Shown piece after piece: positions 8,896-17,034 of a stretch of DNA of 32,471 bases; the stretch's first letter is position 1; each line of letters opens with the position of its first letter. This DNA comes from Paratractidigestivibacter sp963591565 (GTDB taxonomy: Bacteria > Actinomycetota > Coriobacteriia > Coriobacteriales > Atopobiaceae): the NCBI GenBank assembly GCA_963591565.1, contig CAVAUD010000009.1, positions 1 to 32,471 of the forward strand, read 5' to 3'. The translations under genes and the position numbers were made by a program. Under the pieces are notes generated by a model. That model was not told where the DNA came from, did no database searches, and was given only the letters and a program-made list of their open reading frames with translations.

Positions 8896-9417
8896 ATGGG
8901 CTCCAAGGTGATCCTTGCGCCCGATGACGCGTTGTATGACCTGGCCGCCCGCGTGGTTTCGCTTGCATGCGAGAAGGGCCTTACCGTGGGCACGGCCGAG
9001 TCCTGTACCGGTGGCCTGGTCGCGGGCGCGCTGACGGCGGTGCCGGGCTCCTCGGCCGCGGTGCGCGGCGGGGTCGTGAGCTACGCGATCCCCGTGAAGC
9101 ACGAGGTGCTCGGGGTGCCCTACGAGGGGGTTCTTGGGGTGCCTGAGGTCGGGGCCGTTTCTGAGGAGTGCGCTCGCGCGATGGCCGAGGGCGCCCGACG
9201 CGTGCTGGGCTGCGACCTGTGCGTCTCCTTGACCGGCATCGCCGGGCCCGGGGGAGCGGAGCCGGGCAAGCCCGTGGGGACCGTTTGGATGGGCGTGGCG
9301 CGCGCGGGGCAGACCCAGGCGTCGTGCAGCCTGTTCGAGGGCGATCGCGAGCAGGTTCGTCATCAGGCGGTTTATCGGGCTCTCGAGCTTTTGTGTGAAG
9401 CTCTTCTGGAGTCTTGA
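8896..9417 (+). CDS. cinA: CinA C-terminal domain protein (PncC, NMN amidohydrolase)
   Basis: CinA/PncC hydrolyses nicotinamide mononucleotide to nicotinic acid mononucleotide and ammonia, a step of pyridine nucleotide salvage. The 173-residue protein is only the C-terminal CinA domain; the N-terminal molybdopterin-binding-like domain of full-length CinA is absent, as in many short-form members. Family motifs are TAESCTGGL, VRGGVVSYA and SLTGIAGPGG. The ATG lies one base after the pgsA stop, so translational coupling is likely. A strong terminator follows at 9442-9497, making cinA the last gene of the rnj-to-cinA run. Its place immediately before recA is conserved in many Gram-positive bacteria. 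Confidence 0.92.
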   Translation: MGSKVILAPDDALYDLAARVVSLACEKGLTVGTAESCTGGLVAGALTAVPGSSAAVRGGVVSYAIPVKHEVLGVPYEGVLGVPEVGAVSEECARAMAEGARRVLGCDLCVSLTGIAGPGGAEPGKPVGTVWMGVARAGQTQASCSLFEGDREQVRHQAVYRALELLCEALLES

Positions 9418-9441
9418 TCGAGCATCAAATATCAAAGCAAT

Positions 9442-9497
9442 CCCGTGCGCTTTGACTGGGGCAGATAAAGGCCTTGTCAGCGCACGGGTTTTCTTTT
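9442..9497 (+). terminator. Intrinsic terminator after cinA
   Basis: The stem CCCGTGCGCT (9442-9451) pairs perfectly with AGCGCACGGG (9479-9488), with three extra inner pairs (9454-9456 with 9476-9478). A T-rich tail TTTTCTTTT follows at 9489-9497. It separates the rnj-to-cinA run from the independently controlled recA promoter. Confidence 0.88.
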
Positions 9498-9579
9498 GGG
9501 CGTCGGATTGCCGATAGGTTCTTGTCAAAGACCTGTCAGGTTTTTGGAAGGTTGCGCGCATATCTTTTGAATCGAACAC

Positions 9580-9608
9580 TTGACCGGGAACGGGTGTTCG
9601 ATTACTAT
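9580..9608 (+). promoter_or_regulatory. recA promoter
   Basis: A -35 element TTGACC (9580-9585) is spaced 17 bases from a -10-like TACTAT (9603-9608), 33 bases upstream of the recA ATG. The LexA box lies in the spacer, where bound repressor would block RNA polymerase. Additional GAAC/GTTC half-sites flank it: ATCGAACAC at 9571-9579 and TGTTCGAT at 9618-9625. Confidence 0.8.
9587..9600. promoter_or_regulatory. LexA box of recA
   Basis: GGAACGGGTGTTCG carries GAAC-N4-GTTC, the Gram-positive/actinobacterial SOS box core. It sits between the -35 and -10 elements of the recA promoter. The lexA gene itself is in this window at 19117-19770, so both regulator and target are seen. Confidence 0.88.
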
Positions 9609-9640
9609 TCATTTCAATGTTCGATTCAAAGGAGCGCGCA

Positions 9641-10777
<1,137 letters not shown>

Positions 10778-10785
10778 GCGCCGCC

Positions 10786-11454
10786 ATGGTCACGTCGTTC
10801 GAGTGTGAGGTGTGTCTTCCCGAGAAGCGCTCCGAGGCATTTGGCACGGCCAGGCGCCTGCCGGTGCTTCTCCTTAAGGGGGAAGACGAGGAGAGGTGGG
10901 CCTTGCCTTTGCGCGTGGCCAAGGTGCTCAAGTCTCAGCTCGAGTCCGGCGAGTTCTGCCCCGTCTCGAGGGCAGAACTCGCCTATAAGGTGAAGGAGCT
11001 TTCACGCACCGTAGGCAGGACACGCCTCAACGAGCTTATCGATAAGCGCGATTACTCCTCGCAGGAGGCTTTCAAGAAGCTTCGGCAAGACGGCTACACG
11101 GCCGACATTGCTCAGGAGCTCGTCGACCGTGCGCGGGAGTGCGGCTTGATCGACGACGTTCGCTTCGCGAAGTCGTTTATCCGCTTTAAGCTGTCATGCG
11201 GCTGGGGCACAAAGAAGATTTCCTATGAGCTGGCCCGTCGCGGCGTCGACGTCAAGGAGGTCCCGGGCTGGCCCGATGAGTTCTTTGAGGACGAATCGGA
11301 GTACGAGCTCGCCTATAAGGCGGCGTCCAAGAAGCGCATCACGGGGAAGAACGACTACCAAAAAATAGTGCGTTTCCTTGGTTCACGTGGCTTTTCCTTT
11401 GGCGTCTCCGCCTCGGTCGCACGTCAAATATTGAACGATTTGACAATAGATTAA
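10786..11454 (+). CDS. recX: Regulatory protein RecX
   Basis: RecX modulates RecA by binding the filament and limiting ATPase and strand exchange. The 222-residue protein shows the three-helix repeats of the family: LIDKRDYSSQEAFKKL, then ARECGLIDDVRFAKSFI, then LGSRGFSFGVSASVAR. About 80 extra residues precede the first clear repeat, so the N-terminus is long. The ATG at 10786 has only a weak ribosome-binding site (GAGGATGAG overlapping the recA end), consistent with coupling to recA. A perfect 14-bp hairpin lies inside the gene (10948-10983), described separately. GC content drops toward the 3' end and the AT-rich gap beyond it. Confidence 0.87.
   Translation: MVTSFECEVCLPEKRSEAFGTARRLPVLLLKGEDEERWALPLRVAKVLKSQLESGEFCPVSRAELAYKVKELSRTVGRTRLNELIDKRDYSSQEAFKKLRQDGYTADIAQELVDRARECGLIDDVRFAKSFIRFKLSCGWGTKKISYELARRGVDVKEVPGWPDEFFEDESEYELAYKAASKKRITGKNDYQKIVRFLGSRGFSFGVSASVARQILNDLTID
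10948..10983. repeat. Perfect 14-bp inverted repeat inside recX
   Basis: Bases 10948-10961 (GGCGAGTTCTGCCC) are exactly reverse-complementary to 10970-10983, with an 8-base loop. The hairpin falls about 163 bases into recX. No T-run follows, so it is not a standard intrinsic terminator. Confidence 0.85.
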
Positions 11455-11611
11455 CTGGGAAATAAAATGGTCTAGCCGTTAAAAGGGCGTTCTTTATTTA
11501 CGTTGGCTCGGTCAACGTTTTAGATATGTTTTGAAGGTCTGTTTGACAATTGTTTGCTGCTTATAGAGGCATTTGAAAAACCGACACATAAGACTGCGCT
11601 TCTAATGGCGG

Positions 11612-11629
11612 GTACTGCGCAAGCAGTAC
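11612..11629 (+). promoter_or_regulatory. Small hairpin with GCAA loop upstream of RNase Y
   Basis: GTACTGC (11612-11618) and GCAGTAC (11623-11629) form a 7-bp stem closed by GCAA, a GNRA-type tetraloop. It lies 43 bases before the RNase Y ATG in an AT-rich 218-base gap (11455-11672). A TTGACA at 11543-11548 may be a -35, but no well-spaced -10 is evident. The hairpin may be part of the 5' leader; its function is not known. Confidence 0.5.
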
Positions 11630-11672
11630 TCTGATAATTGATTATTTGATATTGCCATTAGAGGAGTCACGA

Positions 11673-13229
11673 ATGCTAACACAGATCATCATTGGGCTTG
11701 TTTGCCTAGTCGTGGGCGTATTAATCGCCTACTACATCTTCGTGGGCAAGAGCAACTCGAAGTCCCGCGAGGCCGACGAGAAGCTCGCCAACGCGCAGAA
11801 GGAGGCCGAGCGCATCTCCGATGAGGCCAAGCGCCAGGCCGAGACCGCTAAGAAAGAGGCGGTCCTCGAGGCCAAAGAGCAGATCATGCAGCTCAAGCAG
11901 AACTCCGAGGCCGAGGAGAAGAAGCGCAAGAACGAGCTCCAGTCCATGGAGAACCGTATCATGCAGCGCGAGGAGTCCCTGGACAACCGCAACAACGCCC
12001 TCGATAAGCGTGAGCACCAGCTTTCGAGCCTGCAAGGCCAGCTCGACCGCCGCAAGAACGACCTCGATGAGCTCGAGAACAAGCAGACCGCCGAGCTCGA
12101 GCGTATCGCCGGCCTGAGCTCCGACGAGGCCCACGACGAGCTTCTCGCCCGTGTCCGTGCCCAGAGCGTGCGCGATGAGGCCCAGATTCTGCGCGAGTCC
12201 GAGCAGAACATCCGCGCCCAGGCCGATAAGACCGCGCGCGAGATCATCTCCACCGCCATTCAGCGCTGCGCCGCCGATCAGGCCGGCGAGATCACGGTCA
12301 CTTCGGTTCACATTCCCTCCGATGACCTCAAGGGCCGCATCATCGGTCGCGAGGGCCGCAACATCCGCACCTTCGAGCAGGTTTCCGGCGTCTCTCTCGT
12401 GATCGACGACACCCCCGAGACCGTGGTTCTCTCCAGCTTCGACCCGGTGCGCCGCGAGACCGCCCGCGTGGCTCTCGAGAACCTCATCGCAGACGGCCGC
12501 ATCCACCCCGCCCGCATCGAGGAGCTCTACAAGAAGGCCGAGTCCCTCGTCAACGAGCGTGTCCGCGAGGCCGGCGAGCAGGCTGCCTTTGACGCCGGTA
12601 TCCACGACCTGCACCCCGAGCTCGTGAAGACCCTGGGCGCTCTTCGTTACCGCACCTCCTTTGGCCAAAACGTCCTGCAGCACTCCATCCAGGTCTCCGC
12701 GCTCTGCGGCATCATGGCCTCCGAGCTTGGCCTCGATCCCACGCAGGCTAAGCGCGCCGGTCTTCTCCACGACCTGGGCAAGGCCATCGACCACGAGGTC
12801 GAGGGTCCCCACGCCGTGATCGGCGCCGATCTTGCCCGTCGCTACGGCGAGCGTCCCGAGATCGTTCACGCCATCGAGGCTCACCACGCCGACGTCGAGC
12901 CCGACACCGTCCTTGACGTTCTGGTCCAGGCTGCCGACGCTATCTCCGCCGCTCGCCCGGGCGCCCGTCGCGAGTCGGCCGAGAACTACATCAAGCGCCT
13001 TGAGAAGCTCGAGGAGATCTCCAACGCCCACGAGGGTGTCGAGCGCACCTACGCCATGCAGGCCGGTCGCGAGCTGCACGTCATGGTCCAGCCCGAGAAG
13101 ATCTCTGATGCCCAGGCAACCGTGCTCGCCCACGACATCGCGAAGCAGATCGAGGACGAGATGGAGTATCCCGGCCAGGTCCGCGTCGTCGTTATCCGCG
13201 AGTCCCGCGCCGTCGACATCGCGAAGTAG
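11673..13229 (+). CDS. rny: Ribonuclease Y
   Basis: RNase Y is a membrane-anchored endoribonuclease that starts decay of many mRNAs. The order of domains is complete: a membrane helix at about 4-24, a long charged coiled coil to about 190, a KH RNA-binding domain at about 205-270 (GRIIGREGRNIRTFE), and an HD hydrolase domain with LLHDLGKAIDHE near 362-373. At 518 residues it matches Bacillus RNase Y (520). The ATG at 11673 is preceded by GAGGAG at 11661-11666; an in-frame TTG at 11646 is rejected. The GHKL ATPase gene begins six bases after the stop, so the two are probably co-expressed. With RNase J at 305-1969, both major Gram-positive decay nucleases are encoded in this window. Confidence 0.96.
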   Translation: MLTQIIIGLVCLVVGVLIAYYIFVGKSNSKSREADEKLANAQKEAERISDEAKRQAETAKKEAVLEAKEQIMQLKQNSEAEEKKRKNELQSMENRIMQREESLDNRNNALDKREHQLSSLQGQLDRRKNDLDELENKQTAELERIAGLSSDEAHDELLARVRAQSVRDEAQILRESEQNIRAQADKTAREIISTAIQRCAADQAGEITVTSVHIPSDDLKGRIIGREGRNIRTFEQVSGVSLVIDDTPETVVLSSFDPVRRETARVALENLIADGRIHPARIEELYKKAESLVNERVREAGEQAAFDAGIHDLHPELVKTLGALRYRTSFGQNVLQHSIQVSALCGIMASELGLDPTQAKRAGLLHDLGKAIDHEVEGPHAVIGADLARRYGERPEIVHAIEAHHADVEPDTVLDVLVQAADAISAARPGARRESAENYIKRLEKLEEISNAHEGVERTYAMQAGRELHVMVQPEKISDAQATVLAHDIAKQIEDEMEYPGQVRVVVIRESRAVDIAK

Positions 13230-13235
13230 GCTGCT

Positions 13236-14318
13236 ATGGCTCAGGGTCAAACAGACCTTGCTAACTTCGTTGCCAACATGGGAGGCGAGCGTGCCCTGCG
13301 CGTCGAGGAGAACCTCGGCGAGGGGTACGTTCGCCTTCGCGTTGCCGAGGCCGAGCGCCGCCAGGCCAAGCACGATATTCGCTGTGCCGAGGACATCGTT
13401 ATCGAGATGCTGAGAAACGCCCGTGATGCCGGCGCAAAGAATATCTATGTGGCCACGGCTCGCGAGGGCAACATCCGCACCATCACCATGCTCGACGATG
13501 GCTCCGGCATCCCCCAAGACATGCAGGAGCGTGTCTTTGAGGCCCGCGTCACCTCTAAGCTCGAGAGCGTTCATATGGATCGCTGGGGTGTCCACGGCCG
13601 CGGTATGGCGCTTTACTCCGTTAAAGAGAACGCCTTGTCCGCCCAGGTCATGGCTAGCGACCTTGGCAAAGGTTCCTCTATTCGCGTCATGACCGACACC
13701 ACGGCCCTTGACGAGCGCGCCGACCAGTCCACCTGGCCCACCACCGGCGAGGACGAGGACGGCCAGTTCACCTGTGTTCGTGGCCCCCACAACATCGTGA
13801 GGACCTGTTGCGAATTTGGCCTTGAGGAGCGCGGCCGCTGTGAGGTCTATCTCGGTTCCCCGGCCGAGATAGCAGCCACCGCCCGCGCTCGCGCGAACCA
13901 GACCATCGACAACTCGAGCCTGCTGTTCATCGATGATATCTCTGAGCTGCCCGTTCTTGAGCGCTTTAAGGTGGCCGCAGACGCCGCCGAGCTTCTTAAG
14001 GTCTCCAAGTCCTGCGGCTTGGACATGTCCGAGCGCACGTCTCACCGTATCGTCTCGGGTCAAATCAGGCCGCTTCGCAGCGTTGTGGCGCGTCTCACCC
14101 ACAAAGGACAGGCCGTCGCGCCCAAGGAGGTTGACCTTTCCCGCGATCACCGTGGCCTTAAGCTCTCGGAAAAGGACCTCAAGGAGTTCGCCCATGTGCT
14201 CGAGCGCGACTTCTCGATGATCGCCGAGCGCTACTACGTAGACTTGGCCCAAGACCCCAAGATTCGCGTCGGCCATGGCAAAATCACGGTAACTTTTGAA
14301 CTAAATGATGCCGACTAG
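13236..14318 (+). CDS. MutL-like GHKL ATPase of unknown role
   Basis: The first ~155 residues are a GHKL (Hsp90/MutL/histidine-kinase) ATP-binding domain. The N-box EMLRNARDAGA contributes E57 and N61, LDDGSGIP (86-93) is the Bergerat G1 box, and GVHGRGMALYSV (118-129) is the G2/lid region. ARVTSK (103-108) resembles the MutL 'ATSK' motif, so the fold is nearer MutL than a histidine kinase; no H-box, receiver or membrane segment is present. The remaining ~200 residues are not recognised and do not resemble the MutL dimerisation/endonuclease domain. The gene starts six bases after rny and is followed after 98 bases by spoVS, the slot filled by ymdB in Bacillus. ATP binding is well supported; any role in RNA decay, DNA repair or cell morphology is conjecture. 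Confidence 0.8.
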   Translation: MAQGQTDLANFVANMGGERALRVEENLGEGYVRLRVAEAERRQAKHDIRCAEDIVIEMLRNARDAGAKNIYVATAREGNIRTITMLDDGSGIPQDMQERVFEARVTSKLESVHMDRWGVHGRGMALYSVKENALSAQVMASDLGKGSSIRVMTDTTALDERADQSTWPTTGEDEDGQFTCVRGPHNIVRTCCEFGLEERGRCEVYLGSPAEIAATARARANQTIDNSSLLFIDDISELPVLERFKVAADAAELLKVSKSCGLDMSERTSHRIVSGQIRPLRSVVARLTHKGQAVAPKEVDLSRDHRGLKLSEKDLKEFAHVLERDFSMIAERYYVDLAQDPKIRVGHGKITVTFELNDAD

Positions 14319-14339
14319 CACGTTTAGCTTTTATTTAAC

Positions 14340-14348
14340 TGGTATTAT
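14340..14348 (+). promoter_or_regulatory. Possible extended -10 element for spoVS
   Basis: TGGTATTAT is a TGn-extended -10 in the AT-rich 98-base gap before spoVS. No convincing -35 is seen. It would start transcription about 60 bases before the spoVS ATG, giving spoVS-miaB-miaA-hflX a promoter separate from rny. Confidence 0.4.
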
Positions 14349-14416
14349 CCGTACAATCTTTCGAGTACCCAAATCGCGAGAAATTGCACCTCAGCTGTAG
14401 TATTCCAGGAGTCTCA

Positions 14417-14725
14417 ATGGACTTTCTCAAAGTTTCTAGCAAGTCATCGCCGGCCTCCGTCGCAGGCGCTATCGCCGGAATGGTGAAAGACGGTACCCCC
14501 GTCAACATCCAGTGCGTGGGAGCTGGCGCCGTTAACCAGGCGATTAAGGCCATCGCCATTGCCCGCGGCTTTCTTATCCCCACCGGCGTCGACATCTCTT
14601 GCGCGCCGACTTTCTCGGATATCTCGATCGCTGGCGAGAATCGTACCGCGATCCGTATCGCCGTCTATGTCCATCGCATTTCTGCACAGCCCGCAAATGC
14701 CCAGGTAGAATCTCTGGTTTCTTAA
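14417..14725 (+). CDS. spoVS: SpoVS family protein
   Basis: SpoVS is a small Alba-fold, probably nucleic-acid-binding protein; in Bacillus it affects septation and spore coat assembly. Conserved blocks are clear: FLKVSSKSSPASVAGAIAG, GAGAVNQAIKAIAIARGFL and GVDISCAPTFSDISI. The protein has 102 residues against 86 in Bacillus; the extra ~15 residues are at the C-terminus (after IAVYVHR). AGGAG at 14407-14411 sets the ATG. No other sporulation gene is seen here, and Coriobacteriia are not known to sporulate, so a vegetative role is likely. miaB starts one base after the stop, with almost no ribosome-binding site of its own, which suggests coupled translation. Confidence 0.92.
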   Translation: MDFLKVSSKSSPASVAGAIAGMVKDGTPVNIQCVGAGAVNQAIKAIAIARGFLIPTGVDISCAPTFSDISIAGENRTAIRIAVYVHRISAQPANAQVESLVS

Positions 14726-14726
14726 T

Positions 14727-16094
14727 ATGAGCAATATCTCCACCCTCGTCGGCAAGACCTTTTTCGTTCGTACCTTCGGCTGCCAGATGAACCTGCACGA
14801 CTCGGAGCGCGTGAGCGGTCTTCTCGAGTCCTGCGGCTGCATCAATGTCGCCGAGCCCGAGGAAGCCGACATCGTCATCTTCATGACCTGCTGCGTGCGC
14901 GAGAACGCCGACCAGCGCCTTTACGGCCAGGCCTCGGCCATGGTGAGCGCGCCTAAGCCTCCCTGCGGCAAACGCATCGTTGCCATCGGCGGCTGCATCG
15001 CCCAGCGTGACGGCGAGAAGATCAAGAAGCAGATTCCTGTGACCGACGTCGTCTTTGGCACGAGCGCCCTGGCGTCCTTGCCCGAGCTTCTCGCCGATGC
15101 CTTTGGTGACGACGAGAAGGCGATCGAGGTCGACACCGTCGAGGAAGGCCGTGGTTTCTCCACCGACCTGCCGAGTCACCGCGCCCAGAGCTTCCACGCC
15201 TGGGTGCCCATCATGACCGGCTGCAACAACTTCTGCACCTACTGCATCGTTCCTTACGTTCGTGGCCGCGAGAAGAGCCGTACGGTCGAGGCGATTGTGG
15301 GGGAGTGCGAGAAGCTGGTCGCAGACGGTGTTCGTGAGATCACCCTGCTTGGCCAAAACGTCAACTCCTACGGCCGCAACATCTACGGCGAGCCTCGCTT
15401 TGCCCAGCTTTTGCGTGAGGTGGGAAAGACCGGCATCGAGCGCGTGCGCTTTACTTCTTCGAACCCGCATGACCTGGTGCAGGAGACGATCGAGGCCATG
15501 GCCGAGACGCCCTGCGTCATGCCCCAGCTCCATCTGGCTGTTCAGAGCGGCTCGTCTCGCGTCCTCAAGGCTATGAACCGCAAGTACACGCGCGAGCAGT
15601 ACCTCGAGCTTTGCGGCCGCCTTCGTGAGGCCATGCCCGATATTGCCCTTTCGACGGATATCATCGTCGGTTTCCCGCAAGAGACCGAGGAGGACTTCCA
15701 GGACACGTTGTCACTTGTCGAGGAGGCTGGCTTCTCCTCTGCTTATACCTTTATCTACTCGCCGCGCCCCGGGACCCCGGCCGCAAAGATCGTCGATAAC
15801 ACGCCGCACGAGGTTATCCAAGAGCGCTTTGACCGCTTGGCCGACCTTGTCGCCACGCAGTCCCGCGCGGCCAACGAGCTTGAGGTGGGTAAGGTCGAGA
15901 AGGTCCTGGTCGAGGGAACTTCCAAGCGTGACGACCAGATCATGGTCGGCCACTCCGAGAAGAACCGCACGGTCCACTTCGCCTGCCCCGAGGGCACCGA
16001 GCCCGCCGACCTTGTGGGTAAGATCGCCCCGATTAAGGTGGACGAGGCCATGACCTGGTATCTCAAGGGCACCCTCGAAGGACAGCCCTGGTAA
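14727..16094 (+). CDS. miaB: tRNA-2-methylthio-N6-dimethylallyladenosine synthase MiaB
   Basis: MiaB adds a methylthio group to i6A37 of tRNAs reading codons that start with U. The N-terminal cluster cysteines are C19 (TFGCQMN), C55 (MTCCVREN) and C90 (IGGCIAQ). The radical SAM motif is CNNFCTYC (C166, C170, C173), followed by IVPYVRGREKSR and a C-terminal TRAM domain. The 455-residue length is normal. The start ATG is one base after spoVS and shows no clear Shine-Dalgarno sequence. The TAA stop overlaps the miaA ATG by one base, so the enzyme making i6A (MiaA) and the one modifying it (MiaB) are translationally coupled. It is the second methylthiotransferase in the window after rimO. Confidence 0.96.
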   Translation: MSNISTLVGKTFFVRTFGCQMNLHDSERVSGLLESCGCINVAEPEEADIVIFMTCCVRENADQRLYGQASAMVSAPKPPCGKRIVAIGGCIAQRDGEKIKKQIPVTDVVFGTSALASLPELLADAFGDDEKAIEVDTVEEGRGFSTDLPSHRAQSFHAWVPIMTGCNNFCTYCIVPYVRGREKSRTVEAIVGECEKLVADGVREITLLGQNVNSYGRNIYGEPRFAQLLREVGKTGIERVRFTSSNPHDLVQETIEAMAETPCVMPQLHLAVQSGSSRVLKAMNRKYTREQYLELCGRLREAMPDIALSTDIIVGFPQETEEDFQDTLSLVEEAGFSSAYTFIYSPRPGTPAAKIVDNTPHEVIQERFDRLADLVATQSRAANELEVGKVEKVLVEGTSKRDDQIMVGHSEKNRTVHFACPEGTEPADLVGKIAPIKVDEAMTWYLKGTLEGQPW

Positions 16095-17017
16095 TGGCCG
16101 CCAGACGCGTCGTCTCCATAGTCGGGCCCACGGCTTCGGGCAAGAGCTCGCTGGCAGAGGTTTTGGCCTGCGAACTTGGCACCTCGGTCGTCTCGATGGA
16201 TTCCATGCAGGTCTACAAGGGCATGGACATCGGGACTGCTAAGACACCCGTGGCTGAGCGCAAGGCGCCGCTTCTCATGGTTGATGTCGCCGAGGTCGAT
16301 CGCGACTACTCGGTTCAGCTTTTCCAAACCGACGCGCGCCGCTGCATCGACGAGCTTCTTGCGCAGGGCAAGGATGCCGTTCTTTGTGGAGGCACCGGTT
16401 TCTATCTCAACGCCGTGATCGACGACATGGATTTCGTCCATGGCGAGAAGGGCAGCTCAACGCGTGCCGCCTATGAGGAGATCCTTAGTTCCCAGGGCAG
16501 CCAGGCGCTCTATGAGCTTTTGGTTTCTCGCGACGAGAAAAGCGCGCAGCTTATCCATCCTAACAACAGCCGCCGCGTGATTCGTGCGCTTGAGATGCTC
16601 GACGAGGGCGATCGCTACTGCGAGCAAAATGCCGAGCTCCACAACAAGAAGCCTTACTACGACGCGGTGATCTGGGGCCTTACCATGGACCGCTCTCGTT
16701 TGTATGAGCGCATTAATCTGCGCGTCGACCAGATGGTGACCGAGGGGCTCGTGGATGAGGTGCGCTCGCTGGTTGAGCAGGGTCTCACGCGCGACATGAC
16801 GGCTGGGCAGGCCATTGGCTACAAGGAGATTCTCGATTTCTTCGACGGCCTGGTCTCGCTTGACGACGCCATTGAGGCCATCAAGCAGCGTTCGCGCCGT
16901 TATGCAAAGCGCCAGCTTTCTTGGTTTAGGCACGACAAGCGAGTGCAGTGGATTGACCTCGACTCGACTTCCCAGGAAGAGGCCGCAAAGCTGATTCTTG
17001 CTGGCATCAAGGGCTAA
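16094..17017 (+). CDS. miaA: tRNA dimethylallyltransferase MiaA
   Basis: MiaA transfers a dimethylallyl group to N6 of A37 in tRNAs, providing the substrate for MiaB. The P-loop GPTASGKS is at residues 11-18. DSMQVYKGMDIGTAK (36-50) is the family signature for tRNA/DMAPP binding, and TAGQAIGYKE is a further conserved block near the C-terminal third. The 307-residue length is typical. The ATG shares its A with the miaB stop. hflX follows 17 bases later. The miaA-hflX proximity is widespread in bacteria; hfq, often placed between them, is absent here. Confidence 0.96.
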   Translation: MAARRVVSIVGPTASGKSSLAEVLACELGTSVVSMDSMQVYKGMDIGTAKTPVAERKAPLLMVDVAEVDRDYSVQLFQTDARRCIDELLAQGKDAVLCGGTGFYLNAVIDDMDFVHGEKGSSTRAAYEEILSSQGSQALYELLVSRDEKSAQLIHPNNSRRVIRALEMLDEGDRYCEQNAELHNKKPYYDAVIWGLTMDRSRLYERINLRVDQMVTEGLVDEVRSLVEQGLTRDMTAGQAIGYKEILDFFDGLVSLDDAIEAIKQRSRRYAKRQLSWFRHDKRVQWIDLDSTSQEEAAKLILAGIKG

Positions 17018-17034
17018 GGGGTCGTGACGACGTA

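Noticed and set aside
10948..10983. recX hairpin as an intrinsic terminator
   Set aside because: No T-run follows either arm in the reading direction, so it is listed as an inverted repeat only.
11721..14276. Long open frame antisense to rny and the GHKL gene
   Set aside because: It spans two real genes and their gap, with a repetitive Leu/Gly/Val/Asp translation typical of an antisense shadow.
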